A DNA stretch of 64,000 nucleotides from VFMC01 sp037130535. GTDB lineage: Bacteria; Actinomycetota; Acidimicrobiia; Acidimicrobiales; Ilumatobacteraceae. Position numbers and translations under genes: made by a program. The notes beneath the pieces are model-generated. The model made no database searches, was not told the origin of the DNA, and saw only the letters and a list, made by a program, of their open reading frames with translations. Of the stretch, positions 56,923 through 64,000 are shown piece by piece. The stretch spans positions 1 to 64,000 of the forward strand of contig JBAXSU010000001.1 of NCBI GenBank assembly GCA_037130535.1, written 5' to 3'. Within the stretch, counting starts at the first letter, position 1. The number at the start of each line of letters is the position of its first letter.

Positions 56923-58080
56923 TCAGAGGAGGGTGCGGAGGGCGGTGGCGAGGCGGTCGACGTCGTCGGGGGTGTTGTACACCTGGATCGACACGCGCAG
57001 GATGGGGATGTCGTTCCAGCGGTAGACGGGCACCTCGATGCGGTGGTCGTCGTACAGGCGGCGCTTCAGATCGGCTGTGTCGACATGGTCGGGCAGGCGG
57101 ATGGCGACCATCTGGCCGTACCAGCGCGGCGATCGATCGTCGCCGGTGTGTTCGGGGCTGAGCGGCTCGCACCCGGTGATGTCGTGCAGCAACGCGCTCG
57201 CCTCGACGGCCGCGGCGTGGCAGCGCTGGCGCACAGCGTCCCAGTCGTGGGCCTCCTCGTAGTCGATGGCCACAGGCGTGGCGAGGAACGCGCTCAGGTC
57301 GCGGGTGCCCTGCCACTGGTGATGGTCGATGAACGGCGACGGGCCGGGTACGGCGGGTTCCCATCCCCAGCTCACCACCAGCGGACGCAGCATCGGCTGC
57401 ACCCCGCGGCGAGCCCACAGGAATGCCGAGCCCTTCGGGGCACACAGCCATTTGTGGCAGGCGCCGGTGTAGATGTCGGCGTCGAGCGTGTCGAGGTGCA
57501 GCGGGATGTGGGCGGGAACATGTGCCCCGTCGACGATGGTGAAGATGCCGGCAGCCCTGGCCCGACGGCAGATCTCGTCGGCCGGGAACACCAGCGCGGT
57601 GTCGCTGGTGATGTGGCTGAGGAAGATCACCTTCGTTCGTTCCGTGACCTGGGCCCAGAGCCGCTCGACGAAGTCGGCGTGGGTGGTGACCGGCACCGGG
57701 ATGGGCACCTGGACGTACCGCGCCCCGGCCTGCGCACAGATGACCCGCCAGGTGCGGTTCATCGCTCCGTACTCGTGATCGGTGGTGAGCACCTCGTCGC
57801 CCGGCTGCAGGTGCAGGCTGCGCGCCACGATGTTCACCGCTGTGGTGGGGTTGGGCACGTACACCAGGTCGTCGGCCTGCGCGCCGAGGTAGGCGGCGAG
57901 GCGTGCCCGGGCCGCGCCCAACAGGTCGTCGGAACGTCGGGCCAGCCATTCGACCGGCTGGCGTTCCATCTCGAGCTGCAGGCGCTGGTACGCCGCGAAC
58001 ACCGGTTCGGGGCAGGCGCCGAACGAGCCGTGGTTCAGGAACGTGATGTCGGGGTTCAGCAGGAATCCGTCGGTGCGCAC
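56923..58080 (-). CDS. Class V aminotransferase family protein
   Basis: A 385-residue PLP-dependent protein of the aminotransferase-V/cysteine desulfurase fold, similar to isopenicillin N epimerase-like proteins. FLNHGSFGACPEPVF opens it, VDGAHVPAHI contacts PLP, and the Schiff-base lysine is in YTGACHKWLCAPKG. The reaction could be transamination, epimerisation, lyase or desulfuration. GTG at 58080 is six bases after TACGCT. It is divergent from the decarboxylase gene with 49 bases between starts. Confidence 0.83.
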   Translation of the reverse strand: MRTDGFLLNPDITFLNHGSFGACPEPVFAAYQRLQLEMERQPVEWLARRSDDLLGAARARLAAYLGAQADDLVYVPNPTTAVNIVARSLHLQPGDEVLTTDHEYGAMNRTWRVICAQAGARYVQVPIPVPVTTHADFVERLWAQVTERTKVIFLSHITSDTALVFPADEICRRARAAGIFTIVDGAHVPAHIPLHLDTLDADIYTGACHKWLCAPKGSAFLWARRGVQPMLRPLVVSWGWEPAVPGPSPFIDHHQWQGTRDLSAFLATPVAIDYEEAHDWDAVRQRCHAAAVEASALLHDITGCEPLSPEHTGDDRSPRWYGQMVAIRLPDHVDTADLKRRLYDDHRIEVPVYRWNDIPILRVSIQVYNTPDDVDRLATALRTLL

Positions 58081-58086
58081 CCGGCG

Positions 58087-58092
58087 AGCGTA
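58087..58092 (-). promoter_or_regulatory. Predicted -10 element of the class V aminotransferase gene
   Basis: TACGCT on the minus strand six bases before the GTG at 58080. Confidence 0.45.
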
Positions 58093-58117
58093 GGCAGGCG
58101 CGGGTCGGTTGCTCGGG

Positions 58118-58123
58118 TACGTT
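58118..58123 (+). promoter_or_regulatory. Predicted -10 element of the decarboxylase gene
   Basis: TACGTT six bases before the ATG at 58130. Confidence 0.45.
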
Positions 58124-58129
58124 GCCCGT

Positions 58130-59377
58130 ATGACACTCCCCTCCTCCGGTGTTCCCGCCGATCAGGTGCTGGCCCAGCTCGACGCCCTGAAGGAGCACGA
58201 CGTCCGCTGGCGCAACGGGCGGGCGTTCACGCTGGCCTACTACGCCGGGCCCGAGGTATCGGCCATCGCCGACGAGGCCCACCGTCGGTTCAGTACCGAC
58301 AACGCCCTGAACACCGATGCCTTCCCGAGCCTGCGCACCATCCAGGCCGAGGTGGTGTCGATCGTCGGCGACTGGCTGCAGGCCGGGCCCGACGGCGCCG
58401 GGTTCATGACGAGCGGCGGTACCGAGAGCATCCTCATGGCGGTGAAGGCGGCTCGCGAGCGCGGCCGTGCCGAGCGGGGTATCACCCGGCCGAACGTCGT
58501 GCTGCCCACCAGTGCCCACGCCGCGTTCGAGAAAGGGTGCTACTACTTCGGGCTCGAGAGCCGCCGGGTGGCCGTGCGCGACGACTGGCGTGCCGATGCA
58601 GATGCGATGGCCGACGCGATCGACGGCGACACCGTGCTGGTGGTGGGCTCGGCCCCGCAGTACCCGCAGGGTGTGGTCGACCCCATCGCCGACATCGCCG
58701 CCCTCGCGACCGAGCGCGACATCAACTGCCACGTCGATGCCTGCATGGGTGGTGTGACGCTGACGTACCTCGCCTGCCTCGGCTACGACATCACGCCGTG
58801 GAACTTCACCGTGCCGGGAGTGACCAGCATCTCGGTCGACCTGCACAAGTTCGGTTACACGGCCAAGGGCGCCTCGGTGATCATGCACCGCTCGAAGCGA
58901 CTGCGTGCCTACCAGACGTTCGTCACCGACAACTGGCTCGGCGGCATGTACGGCTCGTCGGGTGTGCTGGGCACCAAGGGCGGTGGCCCGATGGCAGCGG
59001 CGTGGGCCGTGATGCACCACCTCGGCGACGAGGGGTACCTGCGCCTCACCGCCGACGCGCGCCGCGCCACCGAGGCGATCGTTGCAGCCGTACGGTCGAT
59101 GCCCGAGCTGGTGCTGCGCGCCGAACCTGATGCGATGCTGCTGTCGTTCGGCGCCGCCGACCCGGCAGTGCTCGACGTGTACGCCGTCGCCGACGCGCTG
59201 TGGCGGCGCGGGTGGTACGTCGACCGGCAGGGCCCTCCCCCGTCGCTGCACCTCACCGTGAACGCTGTGCATGCCGACAAGGTGGAGGCGTTCCTGGCCG
59301 ACCTCCGTGCATCGATCGACGAGGTGGCCGCGGCCTCGGCCTCAGGCGACCAGGGCGCCTACGGCACCATCGACTGA
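58130..59377 (+). CDS. Sphingosine-1-phosphate lyase-like PLP decarboxylase family protein
   Basis: A 415-residue group II PLP decarboxylase-fold protein. NTDAFPSLRTIQAEVVSIVGDWL and GFMTSGGTESILMAVKAARE match the S1P lyase subgroup, with VDACMGG and the Schiff-base lysine in SVDLHKFGYTAKG. S1P lyase splits a phosphorylated amino-alcohol into an aldehyde and phosphoethanolamine; bacterial relatives may act on other amino alcohols or amino acids. No membrane anchor is seen. ATG at 58130 fits the promoter. Confidence 0.87.
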   Translation: MTLPSSGVPADQVLAQLDALKEHDVRWRNGRAFTLAYYAGPEVSAIADEAHRRFSTDNALNTDAFPSLRTIQAEVVSIVGDWLQAGPDGAGFMTSGGTESILMAVKAARERGRAERGITRPNVVLPTSAHAAFEKGCYYFGLESRRVAVRDDWRADADAMADAIDGDTVLVVGSAPQYPQGVVDPIADIAALATERDINCHVDACMGGVTLTYLACLGYDITPWNFTVPGVTSISVDLHKFGYTAKGASVIMHRSKRLRAYQTFVTDNWLGGMYGSSGVLGTKGGGPMAAAWAVMHHLGDEGYLRLTADARRATEAIVAAVRSMPELVLRAEPDAMLLSFGAADPAVLDVYAVADALWRRGWYVDRQGPPPSLHLTVNAVHADKVEAFLADLRASIDEVAAASASGDQGAYGTID

Positions 59378-59419
59378 CGCGTGCGGTCCGACAGCCTCGT
59401 TGCCGTGTCGGCCGAAGGC

Positions 59420-60031
59420 TCACACCGAGGGTTTGGTCGACGCGTTCACTTCGTCGATCAGTGCCTCGAGGCGGCGCAGCGACACCTCGAGCGCAGCGCC
59501 GAGGCGCTTTCGGTCGCCCGATGCGACCAGATCGAGGATGAACCCGGTGAACATGGCCTTCTGGATCGTCGCCTCGCTCTGCGCGGTCGCTTCCGACAGG
59601 CCCTCCTGGCGCAACTTGCCCTCCACGATGTGACGCCATACGGCCAACTGGTCGGCGCGCAGATCGCCGGGAAGACCGGTGACGGTGGTGTCGAGTGCTG
59701 CTGCCTCGTAGCCCAGGCGCACGAGGGCCAGGTTCTCGGGCTTGGCGTTCATCCACTTCCACCACTTGCGGTACAGGTCGGCCATCGAGATGGAGGGATC
59801 GCGCTGGATCCACCCACGTTCGACCGCTGTCTGGCGTTCGACAGCGCGGCGCAGCGCGGTGGCGATGAGTTCTTCTTTGGTGCCGAAGTGGTGCACGAGA
59901 CGGTTGATGCTGACGCCCAACGCCGCGGCAAGGGGGCGCAGTGTGGCCTGCGCCAGGCCGTGTTCGGCGAGATGATCGACGATGTGGTCGAGCAGTTCCT
60001 GCCGACGCTCGAGATCTGGTGTCCGCGCCAC
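59420..60031 (-). CDS. TetR/AcrR family transcriptional regulator
   Basis: A 203-residue TetR protein. The DNA-binding domain covers about residues 8-58 (LLDHIVDHLAEHGLAQATLRPLAAALGVSINRLVHHFGTKEEL). GTG at 60031 lies seven bases after TAGTGT. It sits between the decarboxylase and the two enolase-family genes, and is a candidate regulator of this catabolic region. Effector unknown. Confidence 0.85.
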   Translation of the reverse strand: MARTPDLERRQELLDHIVDHLAEHGLAQATLRPLAAALGVSINRLVHHFGTKEELIATALRRAVERQTAVERGWIQRDPSISMADLYRKWWKWMNAKPENLALVRLGYEAAALDTTVTGLPGDLRADQLAVWRHIVEGKLRQEGLSEATAQSEATIQKAMFTGFILDLVASGDRKRLGAALEVSLRRLEALIDEVNASTKPSV

Positions 60032-60038
60032 GGGCGGA

Positions 60039-60044
60039 ACACTA
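60039..60044 (-). promoter_or_regulatory. Predicted -10 element of the TetR gene at 60031
   Basis: TAGTGT on the minus strand seven bases before the GTG at 60031. Confidence 0.4.
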
Positions 60045-60063
60045 CCGGTGGTGGAGAAGCCCG

Positions 60064-61230
60064 TTACTGCTGCCGGAACTGCTGGCGATAGCCGCTGTCG
60101 CCGTCGGCAGCGGCCATCGTGCCCTCGGCGCGGAACCGTTCATGGAGCCGAGCGAGCGCCGCGCGATCGATGCTCACCCCGAGGCCAGGGGCGTCGGGAA
60201 CGGGCAGCACCCCGCCGCGCGGCGAGTAGTGGCCCTGTTCGATGACGACGTCGGCGGTGAAGCGGAACAGGCTCTGATGCGGGCGGATCATCGTCGGTTC
60301 GGCAGCCGTGAGGTGCAGATAGGCGGCGGTCATCACACCCGCATCGCCGCTGTAGCACCAGAAGTCGATGCCGAGCGCGGCGCACGCGCGGAGGAAGTCC
60401 TGGGTGCGACGCAGCCCGCCCATCTCGGTGGCATCGATGCAGAACGCATCGGGCACGCCCGCACGTGCCGCACGGGCGAGGTCGACCTGGTGGGTGCTGA
60501 ACGACACCGGCACACCATCGGCGCGCAGACGGCCCGTCTCGTCGTGGGTGCGGCAGGGGTCTTCGAGCCAGCCGATGCCGAGGTCGGCCATGCGGTGCAC
60601 AACTTGGCGCGCGGTGGGCACGGTGTAGACGCCGTTCGCGTCGAGGCGCTGTACACGACCTGGCCCCAGGGCCCGAACGAGGTCGGCCACCATGGCCATC
60701 TCGGCATCCACGTCGAGTACCCCGAGCTTTCCCTCGAACCATGGCGAGTCGAAGTCGGCGGCCATCTGTTCGCAGTACCGCACCACCGCTGCGGGTGTCT
60801 CGTCGCGGCCCACCCGGAGGGCGAAGTACTCGGTGAACGCAACGCTGTCGCGCACTCGTCCGCCCAGCAGGTCGACCAAAGGCACCCCGGCCCGTTTGGC
60901 GCGCAGGTCCCACAGCGCCATTTCGATGCCGCCGAAGGCTCGTCGCTCGTTGGCCGAGTCGTCCCACAGGCTGAAGCCGGTGCGGGCCACACACCGTGCC
61001 TCGCACCCGTTCAGGTCGTCGATCGAGCAACCGGCCAGTCGTGAGCCCATCTGGTTGATGAGCGCCGACAGGTCGCCGTGCGGGGTCTCGCCGATGCCCG
61101 TCACCCCATCGCTGTCGGTCACCTCGACGATGGTGGTGGTGAAGCTGGCGAGGGTGCCGAACGAGAACCGGTACGGCGCCACCATCGGCACGTTCACCGG
61201 AGTCGCGACGATGCTGGCGATGGTGGACAC
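60064..61230 (-). CDS. Enolase-superfamily protein (glucarate-dehydratase-like)
   Basis: This 388-residue protein has an N-terminal capping domain and a C-terminal TIM barrel. KLGVLDVDAEM holds the second-strand Lys, QRLDANGVY and WLEDPCRTHD the metal ligands, and FSTHQVDLARAA and DATEMGGLRRTQDF the later barrel strands. The pattern is nearest the glucarate dehydratase/mandelate racemase side. It would abstract a proton next to a carboxylate on a small acid. GTG at 61230 is seven bases after TAGCCT. Confidence 0.83.
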   Translation of the reverse strand: MSTIASIVATPVNVPMVAPYRFSFGTLASFTTTIVEVTDSDGVTGIGETPHGDLSALINQMGSRLAGCSIDDLNGCEARCVARTGFSLWDDSANERRAFGGIEMALWDLRAKRAGVPLVDLLGGRVRDSVAFTEYFALRVGRDETPAAVVRYCEQMAADFDSPWFEGKLGVLDVDAEMAMVADLVRALGPGRVQRLDANGVYTVPTARQVVHRMADLGIGWLEDPCRTHDETGRLRADGVPVSFSTHQVDLARAARAGVPDAFCIDATEMGGLRRTQDFLRACAALGIDFWCYSGDAGVMTAAYLHLTAAEPTMIRPHQSLFRFTADVVIEQGHYSPRGGVLPVPDAPGLGVSIDRAALARLHERFRAEGTMAAADGDSGYRQQFRQQ

Positions 61231-61237
61231 GATGACG

Positions 61238-61243
61238 AGGCTA
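61238..61243 (-). promoter_or_regulatory. Predicted -10 element of the glucarate-dehydratase-like gene
   Basis: TAGCCT on the minus strand seven bases before the GTG at 61230. Confidence 0.4.
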
Positions 61244-61254
61244 ACCAGGGTGGA

Positions 61255-62424
61255 TCAGGAGAACGTCGCCGAGGCGCTGGCCGTTGCGACCAGGCGCTGC
61301 TCGTCGAGGTCGATGCCGAGGCCGGGGCGATCGCCGAGTTCCACCCACATGCCCTGCTCGCCCCGAACCGTGTCGATGGGTCGAGCGAGCGGGTAGTCGC
61401 GCCGCCAGACGGCCCACTCGGGTGGGTCGAGCGGGTACTCGACCCAGCGCGAACCCTGGTGGCCCACCGCACCGGCGGTGAGGTGGAGGTTGGCCAGTAC
61501 CCCGATGCCGTTGCCCCAGGTGTGCGGCGTGAACACCTTGCCGTCGGCCACGACCCGGCGCCCCAGCGAGGCCAGCGCGGCGAACCCCTGGGTGCACACC
61601 ACGTCGGGCTGGAACACGTCGAGGCAGTCGCGTTCGAGCAACTGGTCGAACTCGTACGGCTCGCGTGTCATCTCGCCCCCAGCGATCAGCATCGGTGCCG
61701 CACCACTCGCTGCCTCGCGCACCCGCTGGCGCAACTCGCCCATCGCCGCGTAGTCGCCGCGGTGCAACGGCTCCTCCATCCAGTACACGCCCTCGTGCTG
61801 CAGGGCGAGGGCCACCTCGGTGGCGTGGTCGAGACGCCATGGAGCCTGCGTGTCCCACGGCATGCGCCAGCCCTGGTTGCAGTCGACCATCAGCGTCAGT
61901 GCCGGCCCGACCGCGTCGTGGATGGCCCGCACGACGGCCAGGTCGTCGGCCAGTGCCGGACGGCCGAAGCGCACCTTCATCGCATCGAAGCCCTCGTCGA
62001 CGAGCCGCCGGGCGACCTCCACCATCGCCGCCAACGGCCTGTGCACTGCGGTGGAGGCGTACACCCGCAGGCGAGGCGACTCGCCGCCGAGCATCGACCA
62101 CACCGGTTGCTGACGGATCTGGCCCGCCAGGTCCCACAGGGCCACGTCGAGTGGCCACGGCCGCCCGGCGTGGAAGCCCACGTTGGCCAGGCGAGCCGCG
62201 TGCTGTTCGAGGTCGAGCGGGTCTTCGCCCAGGAACCACCGGGCGTAGTCGGCGAAGCCGTACATCGTGTCGCCCGAGCCCACGCCCACCCGACCGGCGC
62301 TGTCGCGCACCCGCACGATGGTGACGGGAAACCGCGTCCGGGGCTGCGGGTCCCACGACGCCGGGAAGGGCGGGTCGAGGACCAGTTGGTGATGGGTGAT
62401 GTCGATGGCGGCGATCGTGCTCAC
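61255..62424 (-). CDS. Enolase-superfamily protein (mandelate-racemase-like)
   Basis: A 389-residue enolase-superfamily enzyme. AMKVRFG gives the Lys-x-Arg on the second strand, VDCNQGW, MEEPL and GGEM the three metal-binding acids, and FTPHTWGNGIG the catalytic His. It would act as a racemase or dehydratase on a 2-hydroxy or sugar acid. GTG at 62424 is preferred. It is only 24 bases upstream of the sister enolase gene and divergent from the second MttB-like gene. Confidence 0.85.
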   Translation of the reverse strand: MSTIAAIDITHHQLVLDPPFPASWDPQPRTRFPVTIVRVRDSAGRVGVGSGDTMYGFADYARWFLGEDPLDLEQHAARLANVGFHAGRPWPLDVALWDLAGQIRQQPVWSMLGGESPRLRVYASTAVHRPLAAMVEVARRLVDEGFDAMKVRFGRPALADDLAVVRAIHDAVGPALTLMVDCNQGWRMPWDTQAPWRLDHATEVALALQHEGVYWMEEPLHRGDYAAMGELRQRVREAASGAAPMLIAGGEMTREPYEFDQLLERDCLDVFQPDVVCTQGFAALASLGRRVVADGKVFTPHTWGNGIGVLANLHLTAGAVGHQGSRWVEYPLDPPEWAVWRRDYPLARPIDTVRGEQGMWVELGDRPGLGIDLDEQRLVATASASATFS

Positions 62425-62505
62425 GGGTCAACCCTCTCACTCCTCGACACATGGCCGCCGCGGTCATTCGCCAGACAACCGTACAAGGAATGCCCCCGGC
62501 CGGTG

Positions 62506-62511
62506 TAGTGT
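62506..62511 (+). promoter_or_regulatory. Predicted -10 element of the second MttB-like gene
   Basis: TAGTGT eight bases before the GTG at 62520. Confidence 0.4.
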
Positions 62512-62519
62512 CGAATCTC

Positions 62520-64000
62520 GTGACCGACACCGCTCCCGACACCGGCCCCACCAGCGGACCAGACGGCGGAACCTCCACCCGTCGACGTGGCCGCGACCGC
62601 GCCGAGGGCACCCGTTCTCGGCTGCCCGAGCAGTTGTCCTTCAAGCAGCCCCAGATGCGCCTCAATCACACCGAGGTGGTGTCGGCCGACGAACTCGAGT
62701 CGATCCACCTGGCGTCGCTGACGATTCTCGAGCGAATCGGCATGGAGTTCATGTGCCCCGAGTCGCGCAGCATCATGAAGGCTGCCGGCGCCGACGTCGA
62801 CGAGAGCAACCACCGCGTCCGGTTCCCGCGCGAGCTGATCGAATCGAGCATCACGACGGCACCGAGCGAGTTCACGCTGCACAGTTGGAACCCCGATCAC
62901 AACGTGCGTATCGGCGGCCGCTGGCTCACGTTCGGCACCGTGGCCAGCACGCCCCACTACATCGACCGCAACGGTGTGCGCCGTACGGGCGACCGTGAGG
63001 GTTTCCGCGACCTGCTGAAGCTGGCGCAGATGCTGAACGTCATCCACTACGTGCCGGGGTATCCGGTCGAGCCGATCGACATCCACCACTCGGTGCGCCA
63101 CCTCGAGGCCTCGCACGACATCCTCACGATGACCGACAAGGGCATGTACTGCTACAGCCTCGGTCGCCAGCGCAACATCGACTGCATCGAGATGACTCGT
63201 ATCGCCCGTGGCGTCGACCAGGCCACCATCGACCGCGAACCGTCGCTCATCACCGTGGTGAACACCAACTCGCCGCTGCGACTCGACATCCCGATGGCCC
63301 AAGGCATGATCGAGTTCGCCCTCCACAACCAGCCCGTCGTGGTCACCCCGTTCACGCTCGCCGGCGCCATGGCCCCCATCACGTTGGCCGGTGCCCTGGC
63401 CCAGCAGAACGCCGAAGCACTCGCCGGCATCGCGTTCCTGCAGATCGTCAATCCGGGTGCACCCGCGATGTACGGCGGGTTCACCTCGAACGTCGACATG
63501 CAGAGCGGTGCTCCGGCGTTCGGCACCCCCGAGTACGTGCGCACCGCGATGATCGGTGGTCAACTGGCCCGCCGCTACGGCATCCCCTACCGCAGCTCGA
63601 ACGTCTGCGCCGCCAATGCGCTCGATGCCCAAGCCGCGTACGAGAGCGTCTTCGCGTTGTGGGGCGCCGTCATGGGCGGCGTCAACTTCATGATGCACGG
63701 TGCCGGCTGGATGGAAGGTGGCCTCCACTCGAGCCTCGAGAAGATGGTGCTCGACGCCGACCTGTTGCAGATGGTCACCAAGATGATGGAACCCGTCATC
63801 GTCGATGCCGACACGCTCGCCATCGACACGATCGAAGAGGTCGGCCCGGGCGGCCACTTCTTCGGTACGGCCCACACCCAGGCCCGGTTCCGCGACGCCT
63901 TCTACCGACCCCTCCTCAGCGACTGGCGCAACTACGAGAGCTGGGAGGAAGCCGGTTCGCCCACCGCCGACGGCAAGGCCAAGCAACTCGCCACCAGGTT
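62520..64000 (+). CDS. Second MttB-family (trimethylamine methyltransferase-like) protein, 3'-truncated
   Basis: The frame is open from GTG 62520 to the window end without a stop, about 493 residues. Conserved parts include SADELESIHLASLTILERIGMEF, NTNSPLRLDIPMAQG, TPFTLAGAMAPITLAGAL, YGGFTSNVDMQSGAPAFGTPE and GPGGHFFGTAHT, all matched in the first MttB-like gene. The first 40 residues are Thr/Gly/Arg-rich and appear to be an extra disordered tail. No in-frame TAG occurs in the visible part, so it is probably also a non-pyrrolysine member. Confidence 0.85.
   Translation, partial: MTDTAPDTGPTSGPDGGTSTRRRGRDRAEGTRSRLPEQLSFKQPQMRLNHTEVVSADELESIHLASLTILERIGMEFMCPESRSIMKAAGADVDESNHRVRFPRELIESSITTAPSEFTLHSWNPDHNVRIGGRWLTFGTVASTPHYIDRNGVRRTGDREGFRDLLKLAQMLNVIHYVPGYPVEPIDIHHSVRHLEASHDILTMTDKGMYCYSLGRQRNIDCIEMTRIARGVDQATIDREPSLITVVNTNSPLRLDIPMAQGMIEFALHNQPVVVTPFTLAGAMAPITLAGALAQQNAEALAGIAFLQIVNPGAPAMYGGFTSNVDMQSGAPAFGTPEYVRTAMIGGQLARRYGIPYRSSNVCAANALDAQAAYESVFALWGAVMGGVNFMMHGAGWMEGGLHSSLEKMVLDADLLQMVTKMMEPVIVDADTLAIDTIEEVGPGGHFFGTAHTQARFRDAFYRPLLSDWRNYESWEEAGSPTADGKAKQLATR

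Noticed and set aside
52095..64000. Possible pyrrolysine codons in the two MttB-like genes
   Set aside because: Neither visible frame contains an in-frame TAG, and no pyl genes are seen. The 3' end of the second gene lies beyond the window, so that part is untested.

Overview
The window is a GC-rich, gene-dense stretch of actinobacterial chromosome. It carries a complete Pup-proteasome locus, a WhiB regulator, a DUF4193-type acidic protein and twin-arginine (Tat) genes followed by a HelY-type helicase. That set points to the Actinobacteria, and the gene order and composition suggest Acidimicrobiia (inference, not proven). I see no rRNA, tRNA, CRISPR array, insertion sequence or prophage. No gap between genes exceeds about 160 bases. 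Many genes carry a TANNNT hexamer ending 6-9 bases before the start codon with no ribosome binding site, so leaderless transcription appears common; I used this to choose several starts.

Layout. 1-4350: glycolate oxidase subunits GlcD (truncated by the window edge), GlcE and GlcF, interrupted by a kinase-like protein and a divergent Nei-type DNA glycosylase. 4370-9370 (minus): MOSC protein, LOG-family protein, transaldolase and transketolase. 9440-12880: hypothetical protein, NagA, TetR regulator, alpha/beta hydrolase, hotdog thioesterase. 12940-18140: ADP-forming acyl-CoA synthetase, PBP4-type peptidase, LON-domain protein and three small envelope proteins. 18155-20077: a ubiquitin-like sulfur carrier, a TtuA-type tRNA thiolase and the TrmI tRNA methyltransferase, a probable tRNA T-loop modification operon. 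20153-29091: ferredoxin, then mpa/arc, dop, pup, prcB, prcA, the three 5-oxoprolinase genes pxpABC, and pafA. 29105-35664: DUF3866 protein, signal peptidase I, glycerophosphodiesterase, tatA, tatC, helY. 35645-40792: diacylglycerol-kinase-like remnant, M20 amidohydrolase, a double-length ThyX-like protein, DUF4193 protein, hypothetical, GNAT. 40810-46433: pentapeptide-repeat disordered protein, gamma-carbonic-anhydrase-like protein, PrmA-like methyltransferase, ribokinase, an enoyl-CoA hydratase remnant, kinase-fold protein and WhiB. 46586-49621: threonine-aldolase-like enzyme and TauD/clavaminate-synthase-like oxygenase, divergent from an RpiR regulator. 49672-52079: small zinc-finger-like protein with a palindrome over its start codon, and a large Vps62-like membrane protein. 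52095-64000: an accessory catabolic region with two MttB-family methyltransferases, FKBP isomerase, EamA transporter, Rieske oxygenase, amidohydrolase, class V aminotransferase, sphingosine-phosphate-lyase-like decarboxylase, TetR regulator and two enolase-superfamily enzymes.

How it works together. The central block links protein tagging (PafA, Pup, Dop), unfolding (Mpa) and degradation (PrcAB). Embedded within it is a 5-oxoproline-to-glutamate module whose link to proteolysis is unexplained. Immediately upstream is a tRNA T-loop modification set with all three cysteines of a TtuA-type thiolase. The 3' region looks like a pathway for small methylated or acidic organic compounds, but its substrate cannot be read from sequence.
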